The notes below the pieces were generated by a model. The model saw only the letters and a program-made list of their open reading frames with translations. It searched no databases and was not told the origin of the DNA. Positions 35,227 to 46,814 of a DNA stretch of 64,000 bases are shown piece by piece. A program made the position numbers and the translations under genes. Origin of the DNA: Heterostelium album PN500 (Eukaryota; Evosea; Eumycetozoa; Acytosteliales; Acytosteliaceae); assembly GCF_000004825.1 (NCBI RefSeq), contig NW_008805097.1, positions 400,708 through 464,707 on the forward strand, in the 5' to 3' direction. The number at the start of each line of letters is the position of its first letter. Within the stretch, counting starts at the first letter, position 1.

Positions 35227-37356
35227 TTATTTAATTGCAGTTGGTCGAACGATTCTTCCAAATTGATAAGCCAAAAAACTGTAGATCTTGTTGAATAAAC
35301 TTCTATTATTGAGATAGTCGATTGTGATTTCCTCAGACAATTTTAGATCTTCGTGGAACTGATTTTCAATATATTTGGCCACTCTTTCATCGGCGATGGA
35401 TACACAGACCTCAAGGTTTCTTTGGCTCCAATGATCGAAATTATATGATCCGATCGTATTATATTTACCATCAATAGTAATTGTCTTTGAATGTAATGTT
35501 GTTTTTGTCATTTCGAAAATTCTAACTCCATTTCTATTTGCAAAAAAAAAATTAATATTGTTATAGCAATATAAAATATCTATATATATTTTTAACTTAC
35601 TGTAAAAATGGTCTATATATATGTTGTCCAGCCATTCTAACCCATGGAACATCAGATTTACCAGCAGTGATTATCTTTACTTCGATTCCTCGTGCAGCAG
35701 TGTCAATGATGGCCTTACGCAGTAGTCTTGGTGGTAAAAAGTATGGAGTGGTAATAAAACATTGACTTTTACTGTTCTTTAGCAAAATACTGAGACCTCT
35801 CTGAAGATTACGTTTACCTCGCATCAAATTTGACTCCAACACTTGAATCGATACTTTATCGACACGTTTCTTTTCAGAGTTATGGTTGAGTAAAGCAAGC
35901 TCTCGTTCCAGATCGTCATCTTCGTCGTGTTCAAGATCATCTTCATCGTCATCTTCGTTATCATCCTCCCATTCGTCCTCTTCGTTATTAAAGTCGTTGA
36001 AATACTCTGAATATCTATCATATAGTATCCTGTCCTTTATCGATTCATCGACCAACATGATTGCTCTAGAATTGGCTTTTACATTATTAGGTAGTGAAGA
36101 GTCATTTCTACCAGGTGATGGTGATGGTGATGATGATGATGATGATGATGATAAATCAGAAACAATCTCTTCACCAGCAGCTAAACATGCAGATCCCAAA
36201 CTATTACTACTACTATTATTATTATTACTATTAATTCTATTAATTCCAAAACTATAACTATTATTTAAATAATAATGATATATAGACTTTTCGTATGCTG
36301 TAATACTGTTGTCGATACTATTATTAGTTGTAATACTACTTCCAATTACAGTTTTATCTAAACTGTTTGAATTGTCTTTTGTAGATGATGCGCTGGTAGT
36401 GTTGGGTTTGGTGTTTGGCAATGGTGTTTCAGCCTCGTTAGGTGTGATGCTACTTGAAAAGTTGGATGTTGAAGGTATATATGAAAAGAGTGACTTTTTA
36501 TCTTTCTTTTTGCTGTAGAATGCGTCGAGTAGATCTTTAACAGCAGGACCTTCAATCTTGACGTGCGTATCTCTAAAGTAGCTATTCCCCAATAGTTCAC
36601 CAGCATATTTCTCACTGATGTTCATTCCACCGCAATAGCCAACCTTATCATCTACGACCATCATCTTTCTATGATTTCTGAAATTGATAGGAAAATTCTT
36701 GGAGAAGAATGGATTGAAACAAATTAATGCTAGCATTTGTAGTAACAAAGAATATTGTTAGTAAGTAATCTATTAGATATCGAATGGTGTTGGCTCAATA
36801 ACATACTTGCACCACTTGCTCGTAATTCGTCCAGCATTGAATCAGAGATTGAAGAACTACCAATAGCATCATAAACAAACTTTACTTTACAACCTCTTCT
36901 TTGTGCTGCTGTCAACAATTCTATTGTCTTTAGACCTACCCTATCTGGTTCTATCGTATAAGTTTCTATATTTATAGATTCTTTTGCCTATGCATTTAAA
37001 CAAAAAAAAACAAAAATAAGTATAGTTGTTGTATTATTATTATTATTATTATCAATGAACATACATTTTCTATACTCTCCCACATCGATTGAAATGTCTC
37101 ATCACCATTGAAGAATAGAGTAACATTATTATTATCACTCCAATTCTCTAATCTATACATTCTATTATTTTGATAGTTTTACGAATTAGTCAATCAAACC
37201 AAACATTCAAATATCATAACTCATAATTATTATTAAAAAGAAAAGTTAAAATGATACCTACTTTTTTAAAGTGGATCTATAAACTACATATTTCCATAGT
37301 TTAGTCTTTTTAAGAGCATCAAAAAGTTTTGGAGTTTGTTTAGAAGCTCCATTCAT
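35227..37356 (-). CDS. Phospholipase D-type (bacterial-like) cardiolipin synthase
   Basis: 602-residue PLD-superfamily phosphatidyltransferase, most similar in layout to bacterial cardiolipin synthases. Exons: 37356-37262, 37161-37065, 36987-36807, 36729-35601 and 35533-35227. The N-terminal half has LFFNGDETFQSMWESI, IETYTIEPDRVG and CKVKFVYDAIGS. The two HKD motifs are NHRKMMVVDDKVGYCGGMN and HSKTITIDGKYNTIGSYN, so the catalytic pair is intact. A ~210-residue insert between them (about 195-405) is Ser/Asn-rich then strongly acidic (EDDNEDDDEDD). No hydrophobic N-terminal anchor of the bacterial kind is visible. Cardiolipin or another PLD-type transfer or nuclease reaction is possible; mitochondrial action is inferred only. 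Confidence 0.85.
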
Positions 37357-37731
37357 TTTTTTTCTATTATTTATACAAATAGTGATTATTACGATATATT
37401 ACTCTAATAAACATTCAATCTATATATTTGTGAAAAAAAATAAAAGTAAATAGATAAAAGATGATCTAATGATTAGCAATTATGCAAAAAAAAAAAAAAA
37501 AAAAACACATGAAAATCTTTAATGTAAATTTCGGTAACAGTGAAAGATTAATGATTCTTTTTTATCGTCAACATTGATTAGCAAAAAAAAAAAAAATTAA
37601 TAAAATAGAATATATAATACGATCTACTAAGAACAGACAGATCAACTTATAATGACAAAAGCTACAATCTATTATTTGAAATTGAATAACTAAACAGAGA
37701 TATACTGTGATCTTGATTTTTATTTTCGAAT
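37357..37731. other. Intergenic spacer
   Basis: About 375 bp between the start of the cardiolipin synthase-like gene and the stop of the J-domain gene, both on the minus strand. Poly-A runs near 37485-37505 and 37581-37594 stand out. No gene or RNA is seen. Confidence 0.45.
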
Positions 37732-38868
37732 TTATACATAATTATTATCCATCATAATTAAATAACAAGTGAGTGGTATTAATCCAGCGTAGACCCTGCT
37801 TAGTCCTCCGTTGGTCCAGTTTCGTTTGAGTAGTTGTAAAGTGGTTTGTCGTTCTTTGACTCGTAGTAGTGATTGTAGTTGTCGTTGGTAACAGAGTCCT
37901 GTTAATGGTGTCATGATCGATGAGTAGATCAGTGTGTTACAGAAGGTACTCGATAGTATAAAGTTGATGTATCGCCAGGTCTTTGATTGTGGATTACGTG
38001 TGTATTGTTCGAATGAGTATTCTTTGAGACGTGCTAGTTGGAGATCGAGCTGTGATCCCAATATATTGAGTGTCATGTGCAAGCTGAATCCGACCCAAAG
38101 TGAGTTGGTGCCACGAGCTTCTATCAGATGATTGAATATTTCAAAGATAGAATCAAACTCTTGTCGTACGATGTATATAGTCAAGATAAGCTCGAACGGA
38201 TACTCAAAGAATGAACTGACTACACTCTTGAGTAGCGGATGCTGGTAGGATTCTTTGATGGGTAGCATCACAAAGCCTGTCATGAACCGACTGACTTTGT
38301 TACCAATGAAACTGAGTGCGTGCTGTGTGATTGATCCACGCCACAATCCACGTATTCCCTGGGTGTTGTATAGCCGTTTGAATGCCTGGTAACCACTGAG
38401 TACACCAACGACATTGGTTTGTGTGAAGATTGCTATATTTCTTAGAGGTGTCGCCACGAGCTGAATACCTAGTGCAATACTGGCATTGATGAGCTCAACG
38501 AAATCCTCCTGTGAGAGAATACCGGATTGACCACCGCCACCTCTGCTGTAGTCGTAGGTGTGGAAACCAAAGGGTGAGTTGAAATCGTCGTTTCTATGAA
38601 CACCTTCCTCTGTCACTGAATAATTGTCGTATAGATAACGCATTCTAGGATTCGAAAGAATGGTATGAGCTTTGTTGATATCCAACATCTGTGGTAGAGT
38701 TTTACCATTGTTCTTGTCGGGATGATATTTAAGTGCCAACTTTCTGTAGCTGTTTGTTATTTCTTTGGTATCGGCATTTTCAGAGACGTTCAACAATTCA
38801 TAGAGACCTCTACCTGCTGATAATAACTCTCTGAGCTCTTCTTGTGTTGGAGCAGGTTGTCTAGACAT
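37732..38868 (-). CDS. J-domain fused to degenerate mitochondrial-carrier fold
   Basis: Single-exon 378-residue protein. Residues ~21-83 are a DnaJ domain (YELLNVSENADTKEITNSY, HPD at 49-51, NPRMRYLYD). After a Gly-rich link, residues ~130-378 look like a divergent SLC25 fold with three repeats recognised by the GI-RGLWRG, NSLWVGF and SRVYAGLIP signatures. The Px[DE]xx[KR] motifs are degraded (TPLRNIAIF, YPFELILTI, TPLTGLCYQ), as in outer-membrane carrier relatives such as SLC25A46/Ugo1. An adaptor that places Hsp70 at a mitochondrial membrane is inferred. An upstream GTG three codons earlier is in frame, but the ATG at 38868 is the likely start. Confidence 0.85.
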   Translation of the reverse strand: MSRQPAPTQEELRELLSAGRGLYELLNVSENADTKEITNSYRKLALKYHPDKNNGKTLPQMLDINKAHTILSNPRMRYLYDNYSVTEEGVHRNDDFNSPFGFHTYDYSRGGGGQSGILSQEDFVELINASIALGIQLVATPLRNIAIFTQTNVVGVLSGYQAFKRLYNTQGIRGLWRGSITQHALSFIGNKVSRFMTGFVMLPIKESYQHPLLKSVVSSFFEYPFELILTIYIVRQEFDSIFEIFNHLIEARGTNSLWVGFSLHMTLNILGSQLDLQLARLKEYSFEQYTRNPQSKTWRYINFILSSTFCNTLIYSSIMTPLTGLCYQRQLQSLLRVKERQTTLQLLKRNWTNGGLSRVYAGLIPLTCYLIMMDNNYV

Positions 38869-39365
38869 TACACACACACAATGACCTTATAAATTAATAA
38901 ATATATAAAAATGCAATAAAAAAAATTCTTATTTTCTTTAAAAAATTTTCAAAAACGTTTTTGAATTTTTAAAATCAAATCAAAAAAAGGTAAAATGAAG
39001 TAATTGTGATCTTTTTTCCACCATAATTATTATTTATATTTTAATAACAAAAAATATATAAATGATTTATTTGAACTCGGCAAAAAAAAAAAACAATAAT
39101 TATATTTTGATATTTAAATAAAAAGAGTCTGTTTATAATTGTTACTTTTTTCTTCATTTTTAAATTTTGTTAAAAATCTATTAAAATAATGAACTGGTAA
39201 CCTCGGAATCTTTAAAAACTAAAATAATTGTCCATGGTATTGAGTTTTTCTTTGATCTTTTTAAAATGAATCATAGAAATTCCAACTAAAACTAAAGATT
39301 TTTTGAAAATACTAAAGTATTTAAATAAACCAAACCATGGTCATTCTAATCATAATTATAAAACT
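38869..39365. other. Divergent intergenic spacer
   Basis: About 500 bp between divergent start codons. A+T-rich; the ankyrin reading frame is open back to 39252 but has no ATG before 39366. Nothing else is seen. Confidence 0.45.
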
Positions 39366-41069
39366 ATGGATAAATTATTTTCAGAGGTACTATTAAATAG
39401 AGTAGTAAATCAAAAGATATTTGAGAATGTTTCGATTTTATCAACAAATAAAGGTGGTAAATCATTCGAGTGGAACGAAGTTATAAAGAATCCATATGTG
39501 ATGTGCGCACATAATCTATTGGATCATTTAAAGTCGTATTTGGAGAGTGACAGTGTTAAGTACAATGGTGTAACTAGAGATGAATACTCCACTGAATTCA
39601 ATATCAATAGTAAAGGTAGACTTGATGAATCATTGGTTTTGGAGCATGCCATAATCGGTGGAAGCTTAGAGATGGTAGAATATCTAATGAATCACTTTAG
39701 ACTAGTCGGGTCAAAGGTTGGTCAGGATAGAATTGGCAAGCTTCGAGAAGCAACACTCGATAGTATGTTGATACAGTGCTCTGAAAATGGAAGAATCGAT
39801 GTTGCTCAATATCTTTTGGCCACTTTCCCCGAACACTATTGGGATTATTATAGCGCTATGGTGATTGCTCCAAAATCCGGTGACATGGAGACCTTGAAGT
39901 TCTTTATTGATTTGGTAGACACTCATGGAATTGATAGAAGCCAACAATCTAATGTATTCAATACAGCAGCCCAGTACGGTACTGTGGAATTGATTAAATT
40001 GTTAAAAGACAATAGAGAAAAAGATTTTAGCAAAAGCAATATGTTCCTATATGCAATCTACAACGGAAATATTAAGGTACTCCATTATCTTCTCGAAGAA
40101 CACATCGGACTTCTCAATCGAAATGACACCAATCTCTTGGAAAGTGCAGCAAACTACAATCAATTTGAAATATTCAAATTATTATTTCAACATAACTGTG
40201 TTTACTCTGACCAAGTCATTGAATATATAGCTGCCAAGGGTAATCTGGAAATGCTTGTATGGGTCCAACAACAAACAAACTGTGAACTAACAAGTCAAGT
40301 AATGGAGTGGGCCACATTTAATGGACATACCGAGATGGTTAAGTGGTTATTTAAGAATACGACACTGACTTGCAATGAAGAAATGGTGGATGGAGCAATC
40401 GGCCAAGGTCATTTGGAAACTGTTCAATTGCTTTACGAAAATTGCACATCAAGAGCTTCATCTATGGCATTGACAAACGCTGTATCTGATAACCATATCA
40501 ACGTTGTTAGATGGATGATTGAGAATAATCATTCCTTTGGCCAACAGGATGATGCTATGAGTACAGCAGTGGTACGTGGTCACTTGGAATGCCTAAAATA
40601 CCTTCACGAAAATACTACATTTGGTTGTACACCTAATGATATGGATCAAGCAGCATACAATGGTGATCTAAATGTTATCAAATTCCTAACCGAGAATAGA
40701 AGTGAAGGATGTTCAACGCAAGCGATGGATAATGCTATAACGGAAGGACACATGGATGTTTTAGAGTACCTCCATTTAAATCGAACCGAAGGTTGCACAA
40801 GTGGCGTACTGCCATTAGCAATTAAAAATGGTGAAATCAAAATTGCTCTTTGGTTAATGAAAAATAGAACCGAATGTAAACAAACGTTAGAGTTTGGAGA
40901 CATAGAAGGCTTTATCGATAATATTCTCGTAAATGATTATCATGAAACATTGGAATGGATACTTAATAATATTTCTATACCAACTGAACAAATAATCAAT
41001 TATAAGAATGCATTAATCGAAAGATATCCAAACTCTATTAGATCTCTACAATTATTAAATAAACATTAA
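39366..41069 (+). CDS. Dictyostelid ankyrin-repeat protein
   Basis: Intronless, 567 residues. The N-terminus MDKLFSEVLLNRVVNQKIF is typical of a large dictyostelid family. From ~100 onward the protein is built of divergent ankyrin repeats of ~33 residues with the pattern A...G(H/N)(L/T)E(M/V)(V/L)K(W/Y)L, for example FNGHTEMVKWLFKN, GQGHLETVQLLYEN, VRGHLECLKYLHEN, YNGDLNVIKFLTEN and TEGHMDVLEYLHLN. A binding or scaffold role is general for such repeats; no enzymatic domain is present. The start at 39366 is chosen because the frame has no earlier ATG before a TGA near 39250. Confidence 0.9.
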   Translation: MDKLFSEVLLNRVVNQKIFENVSILSTNKGGKSFEWNEVIKNPYVMCAHNLLDHLKSYLESDSVKYNGVTRDEYSTEFNINSKGRLDESLVLEHAIIGGSLEMVEYLMNHFRLVGSKVGQDRIGKLREATLDSMLIQCSENGRIDVAQYLLATFPEHYWDYYSAMVIAPKSGDMETLKFFIDLVDTHGIDRSQQSNVFNTAAQYGTVELIKLLKDNREKDFSKSNMFLYAIYNGNIKVLHYLLEEHIGLLNRNDTNLLESAANYNQFEIFKLLFQHNCVYSDQVIEYIAAKGNLEMLVWVQQQTNCELTSQVMEWATFNGHTEMVKWLFKNTTLTCNEEMVDGAIGQGHLETVQLLYENCTSRASSMALTNAVSDNHINVVRWMIENNHSFGQQDDAMSTAVVRGHLECLKYLHENTTFGCTPNDMDQAAYNGDLNVIKFLTENRSEGCSTQAMDNAITEGHMDVLEYLHLNRTEGCTSGVLPLAIKNGEIKIALWLMKNRTECKQTLEFGDIEGFIDNILVNDYHETLEWILNNISIPTEQIINYKNALIERYPNSIRSLQLLNKH

Positions 41070-41257
41070 CTAAATTTATCAATCAAACATATTCATATTC
41101 CTTTTTTTTTGAATTTCTATGATGATTGCATTAAAATGAAAAAAATAAAAATAAAAAAAAACTGAAAATTTTTAAAGAATTTTTGCAATGATCGAAAAAA
41201 GGTGTAGGATCATTAAGATCATTAAAAAATTAATTTATAAATAACTTTATTAAAAAA

Positions 41258-42012
41258 ATGGTAATTATAGATTGTTTAATGATATCGTATTATAATACTA
41301 ACTTTATCAATTAATATATAGCTACCTCTATCCTTACTACGTACTGGACAAGGCCATCAGATTGTAAATATATAATTATTCATTACTATCAACCAAACAT
41401 ACTAACCTCATCATTAATCGATTTATTTTTTTTTAGATGGTCGAATTAAAGAATGGTGAAACATTTAATGGCTACCTGGTGAATTGTGATAATTGGATGA
41501 ATATAAATTTAAAGAATGTTATTAGAACTTCAAAAGTAAGATGAACAAGTACCTACACTTTAGTGATAGTATAACTAATCAAACAATCTCTTTAAAAATA
41601 AAAATAACAGGATAGTGATAAGTTTTGGAAACTTCAGAGTTGTTATATAAGAGGAAATACTATTAAATATATATCCGTACCAGATGAAGTATGTGTTGAA
41701 TCGATCTTAATATTTAGTGAACCGCAATGTTGCTAACATTTTAAATAATACTTATTATAGATTATCGATATGGTTGTTGAAGAAGAACAAGTAGTAAAAC
41801 AACATCAACCAGCATCATCAGCAGGTAGAGGTGATTCATCATCCAGAGGTCGTGGAAGAGGAAGAGGTGATGGCAGTGGTGGAAGAGGTAGAGGTGACGG
41901 TAGCTCTAGCCGTGGTAGAGGCGATGGAAGTGTTGGTAGAGGTAGAGGTGAATATAGAGGTCGTGGTAGAGGCGATGGAAGTGTTGGTAGAGGCAGAGGT
42001 GTACATACTTAA
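41258..42012 (+). CDS. lsm4: LSm4, Sm-like RNA-binding protein
   Basis: 157-residue LSm4, part of the LSm1-7 decapping ring and the LSm2-8 U6 snRNA ring. Exons: 41258-41260 (the ATG alone), 41322-41363, 41437-41535, 41611-41688 and 41761-42012. The joined protein starts [15 protein letters not shown] then [22 protein letters not shown] (Sm1) and [17 protein letters not shown] (Sm2), matching LSm4 almost residue for residue. The C-terminal ~60 residues are RGG/RGRG repeats. The single-codon first exon is supported by ATG|GTAATT, the acceptor at 41321, and conservation of LPLSLL at the N-terminus. The gene is convergent with prenylcysteine oxidase, about 95 bp apart. Confidence 0.92.
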
Positions 42013-42107
42013 TAAACTACAGAACAAACAAACAAACAAACAAACAAACAACAAAATAATATTATTTTATAACTACAAAAAAAAAAAACGATGTTTTATT
42101 TAGTTTA

Positions 42108-43886
42108 TCATTTAGATAGAGATTTAATGATTAATCTAGCTACATTCTTGCTTGCAATAGTTTCTGTTTCCATTGTAGATACAGCATGTTCGAATGCATT
42201 AATATAATACAGGTTATTGTCGATCTTAATAGGTGGGAATTTAGATGTTGGTGTTAAAACAGGATAAGCTTTCCATGCATGTCTATTTTGAATAATTTGA
42301 TGTTAGTTTTAATTAAGTGTTGAGATAATGAGTTGGTTGTTAGACCTACAATTTAAGAGTAGTATGATTATTAAACAATTTAGAGAATAGTTCTTCATCA
42401 AGTTTATTCTCTGAGAACATCTTGAATAATGTACGACCATCCTTAATAATACCCTAAAAAATAAAATAACTTTAGAATGATCATTAAATATATTATGATT
42501 AAAAGATTGATTGATAGTTACTCTTGGATTTCTTGATGCAACAAAGAATGGAATTGATTTGTTGTGAGATGTCAAGACATGCTCTGGTATCTTTTCGTTT
42601 GGTGGCAATCCAAAATAAGTTGGATTTAATGAGGTGGCAGCAATTAAATAAGTATTCACTGTTTTGTATTCTTTGTGCACAATATTATTAGCATTATCGA
42701 TATCCTGTAGCTTGATATTGGCTAATTCCAATGGTGTTGCCAAGATGACAATATCAAATTCATAGTCTTTCTCTGTACCTTCTTGATTGACAGCAGTGAT
42801 TTTATATGATTCCTTCTCCTTTTTGATGGTTTTTACACTTTGTTTGATAGTTGCACTTTGTGATTTCTTTGTAAAAAAAAAAGATAGATATATTTAGAGT
42901 AATGTTGCTTTGAATACTATTGCTACATTTACTTACTTCTAACATTTTCTTTGCAAGTAAATAATTACCACCTTTGATTGCATAGAGATCATCCTCTGCA
43001 CCAACAAGAGCAATCATTGCAGCGAAAGCAGCAATCTTATCATAATCTTGATTGTAGTTGACACGAATAGCAGCACTAAGGATTTCCTCAATGAATGGTT
43101 TCGAAATACTTGCATTGGTTACAAAGAATTGTTCAGCTGTTACCTTTGTAATATCTGGTAGATCTATTCTATCAAAGAATTCCTGTACCGTATTGAATGG
43201 CTCTTCATATTTATAACTTTTTAAAAAGTTATTAACAACAACATCTCTGCTATCTAATAAGAAATGAATGAATAATTAATAACAAGTTCTTTTTAAAAAA
43301 TATATATGTATGATAATTAATTACTTTTGAATCTAATTGGATCTAATAAATAATTGTAAATCATTTTAAACTTATCTACTAAATGATGAAGAGTACTTTG
43401 TTGAAATATCATCTTTTCACCATTCCAAATTGAAAAGATAGTACCATTTTTCTCTGGATAGTAAACTTCCAATTTCAAATCTTTTACTAGTTGGTTGATG
43501 TTTTCGTTGAGTGGATGTATAATACTTCCACCCAATTCGGCAGGAGAACCATCGATATCTACGATTCTGGCTCTACCACCTACCATTTCCCTTTCGAAAA
43601 CGGTGATCTCCAATCTACTACCAAGTTGATTATGAAGATAATAGGCACAACTGGAACCACCAATACCACCACCTATGATGGCAACTCGTTTTGAGAAATG
43701 GTCACCTCCTTTGTTGTTCAAGAAACGTTTCACTCTGGCTTCATGGTCATCATGTGCAGGTTGCAATGGTTTAACTTTTAGTTCCTCCACATTTATATCT
43801 TTTACTGCTGTTGGATGTTGCTCCACTGCTAAAACAACAAAAACCAAACTTATAAATAAAATTGTTATAGAAAATAATAATTTCAT
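42108..43886 (-). CDS. Prenylcysteine oxidase
   Basis: 500-residue FAD thioether oxidase that cleaves prenylcysteine released from degraded prenylated proteins, normally in lysosomes. Exons: 43886-43325, 43253-42937, 42866-42522, 42453-42350 and 42282-42108. A signal peptide MKLLFSITILFISLVFVVLA begins the protein, then the FAD-binding VAIIGGGIGGSSCAYYL, the FEREMVGGRA turn, and PAELGGSIIHPLN, which is diagnostic. Later blocks include AMIALVGAEDDLYAIKGGN, DIVILATPLE and LHAWKAYPVL; YYINAFEHAVSTMET near the C-terminus matches the family FAD-contact region. Length is close to the human enzyme. The last donor is GTAGGT in phase 2; using the next GT would include a stop. Confidence 0.92.
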
Positions 43887-44004
43887 TGTTGTTCACTATT
43901 CTATCTGATTGATTAAAAATTTAATTTAGCAAGTATTTTTTTTTTTTTTTTTTTTTTTTAATTATTTTTTTTAATTTTAATTTATTTAAATTTAATTTTT
44001 TAAA

Positions 44005-46076
44005 TCAATCAGTTGTTACAGCTTTAGCCAAATTCTTTGGACGATCTGGATCAATACCTTTGAGACATGCAACTTCATAGGCAATCAATTGCAATGGGAT
44101 GGCAGCCAAGAGTGAGGTTAGTACACCGTTGCTTGGGATGAGAATGGTGTCATCGGCAATGTGTTTTGCCAATGTTTGATTGTTGGTGATGATGATTGTG
44201 TATGCACCACGTGCTTTGACTTCCTCTGCAGCAATTCTCATGAGTTGGGCGTGTGCATCATCCAAAACTATTAAAATGATTGGTGTACCCTGTTCGATCA
44301 ATGCAAATGGACCGTGTTTGAGTGCACCTCCACTGTATCCCTCAGCGTGGATATAGGTGATCTCCTTGATCTTGAGTGCACCTTCGTATGCAATTGGCTC
44401 AGAGAGACCCTTACCCAAGACAAACATTGATTGCTTCTTGTAGAGCTTCTGTGCAATACGGTGGCATTGGTCGCGCACTCTCAGCGCCATTCCAAGATTG
44501 GTTGGTAGACGATGCAATGACTCAATGAGATGACGACGCTTTCCTTCTTCGAGTCCACGGTGTTGTGCGAACCAATTGGCAATCAATGACAATACTGTGA
44601 CCTGAGAGGTGAATGCCTTGGTAGAGGCGACTGCATGTTCACGACCGGCATTCAAATAGACACCACAGATTGCACCACGAGCAATCAGAGATCCTACTGC
44701 ATTGACAACTGAGAAGCATGGAGTATTACACTCACCTGCCAATGACATGACACGATGAACGTCCTTTGTTTCACCGCTTTGCGAGATCATGAGGATACCG
44801 GCATTGGTGTGTGGCAGACTGTCACGACTAACCTCTGCAGCATCGATAACCTGGATAGTGTCGAATGCACCTAGGTATCTCATAATCTTTGCACCGAGTT
44901 GGCCAGCAAAGTAACTGGTTCCGCAGCCAGTGATAATCAAGTTTTTGATTGGTAGCAATAGCTCTTTAGCCTCTTCAAGACCACCAAGTTTGACACGTGA
45001 ATCATCAAAGATACGACCACCGTAATTGAGTGCTCTCGAGATGGACATTGGTTGCTCCATGATCTCCTTGATAGTCCAATGAGGGTATGGCTCTGGTGAC
45101 AACTGGATCTGCTCGTGGGCAGCCAACTCTATACGAGAGAGATCAAGTGAGTGACCGTCAGCTCTCAAAACAGCAATCTCACCATTCTCCATTGAGATGA
45201 ACTCTTTAGTGTGACGGGCAAAGGCACCTGCCTCTGACGCAATAAACATTCTATCTTTTCCGATACCAATCAACAAAGGACTACCATTCTTTAGTGCAAT
45301 GATTTGATCTGGTGCCTCTTTGCTAACGACAGCAACACCCCATGTACCTTGTAATTGTTTCTGTGTCTCTTTAACAGCATCGATAGTAGAGAATCCTTGA
45401 TCTAAAAACATACCAATCTAATTGTTTTTTTTAAAGATATAGAAGTTAGTAAATGGTAATAAAGAACTAAATCTTTAAAGATACATACAAGTTGAGCAAT
45501 AACTTCAGTATCAGTCTCTGATCTGAATACAACACCTTTCTTTTCAAGCATTTCACGCAAGTTTGAGCTATTTTCAATGACACCATTATGTACAACAGCA
45601 ACTCTATTCTTATCGTCGTGGTGTGGATGTGCGTTCTTATCGGTTTTTCCACCATGTGTAGCCCATCTTGTATGTGCAATACCAATGACATGTCCTTTAT
45701 GTAACTATTAATAAATAAAATTAATAAAAATTTAATTTTTGATGGTGTTGTCTATTTAAAAAATTTGATTATTATTTACATGCGTAACTGATTTCAATCT
45801 TGAAATTGCATCACTGGTTGTATTTAAACTTGCGTATTTAGAGGTGACCAACTCGTTTGATGGTGAAATAGTGGTGACACCAGCAGAGTCATATCCTCTG
45901 TTTTCAAGAATAGAGAGACCTTCAATCAAATAATTGATGGCTTCCTCCTTTCCAATGAATCCAATGATACCACAGACATCGTTTGATTCTAACGCATCGG
46001 ACGACGATGATGTATCTGATGACTCTATTATATGATTATGTGTAACTTGTAATCTTCTTAAAGCTTGCAAATCCAT
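44005..46076 (-). CDS. glmS: Glucosamine-6-phosphate synthase with N-terminal extension
   Basis: Glutamine-fructose-6-phosphate aminotransferase, the first enzyme of the UDP-GlcNAc pathway. Exons 46076-45780, 45704-45489 and 45417-44005 give 641 residues. The glutaminase domain has [24 protein letters not shown] and HNGVIEN; two SIS domains follow ([17 protein letters not shown]) and the C-terminus reads [11 protein letters not shown]. From the catalytic Cys on, the length is 607 residues, as in bacterial GlmS, without the interdomain insert of animal and fungal GFAT. In GlmS/GFAT that Cys normally becomes the N-terminal residue, but here it is residue 35 behind an in-frame 34-residue leader, so removal of the leader or another start must be assumed for glutaminase activity. 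Confidence 0.93.
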
Positions 46077-46814
46077 TTTATATTCTATGTATATATATTT
46101 ATATTTATAAAATCTATTTCTACAAAGTTTTTACTACAAACAAAAATACTACTGTGTAGCTAAATAAATATATTAATATGAGTATAAATGTGAAAATAAT
46201 TATTTTTATTATTTGATTGATTTTGATATTAAAAAATTTCACCAACTGAAATAAATCAAATCAAGAGTAGTCTACAACAACAAAATATGTAATATTTTGA
46301 GGTAAATGCAATGATGGATCAATTATAATTGTATTATATATATTATAAAATTGATTGATGAATAATTGAAAAATAAAAATAAAAAACAGTGTTTTTGTTT
46401 TTTTTTTTGTTGTAAGTTTAATCAATTAATTATTTTTGATTGATTATAATTATATATATGTAAAAAAGTAATTAATGTGTGTGTGTTAACTCAACTATAA
46501 TGACAACTTGCATTGTCCATTTATATTTAACACTTTTTTACCATCAAAATTATTTTTATTAACAAAAATATTATTATTTTTACAACTTCAGTTCAATATA
46601 TATTTAGGAGGGGGTGCAAAGCTGTTAAAGATCTTTTTTATGATAAAAACGAGTCATTATTCCAAAAATTGGGGGTAATTACAACCACATCGGTGAGTCA
46701 ACTTTATTTTTATTGTGATGACTCAATTAATTTTTTATTATTAAAGAATATGATCATTGTATCACCAATTTATAAAAAAAATAAAAAAAATAAAAAAAAA
46801 ATAGTTAACTCTTA
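46077..46814. other. Intergenic spacer
   Basis: About 740 bp upstream of the GlmS gene and downstream of the Tls1-like gene, both minus strand. A+T-rich, with a GGAGGGGGTGC patch near 46607-46617 and an A-rich block near 46775-46802. No gene is recognised. Confidence 0.45.

Noticed and set aside
37732-38877. Start three codons earlier for the J-domain protein
   Set aside because: That codon is GTG; the ATG at 38868 is the normal initiator.
39303-39365. Earlier start for the ankyrin protein
   Set aside because: The first codon of that extension is TTG, and no ATG occurs before the upstream in-frame TGA.
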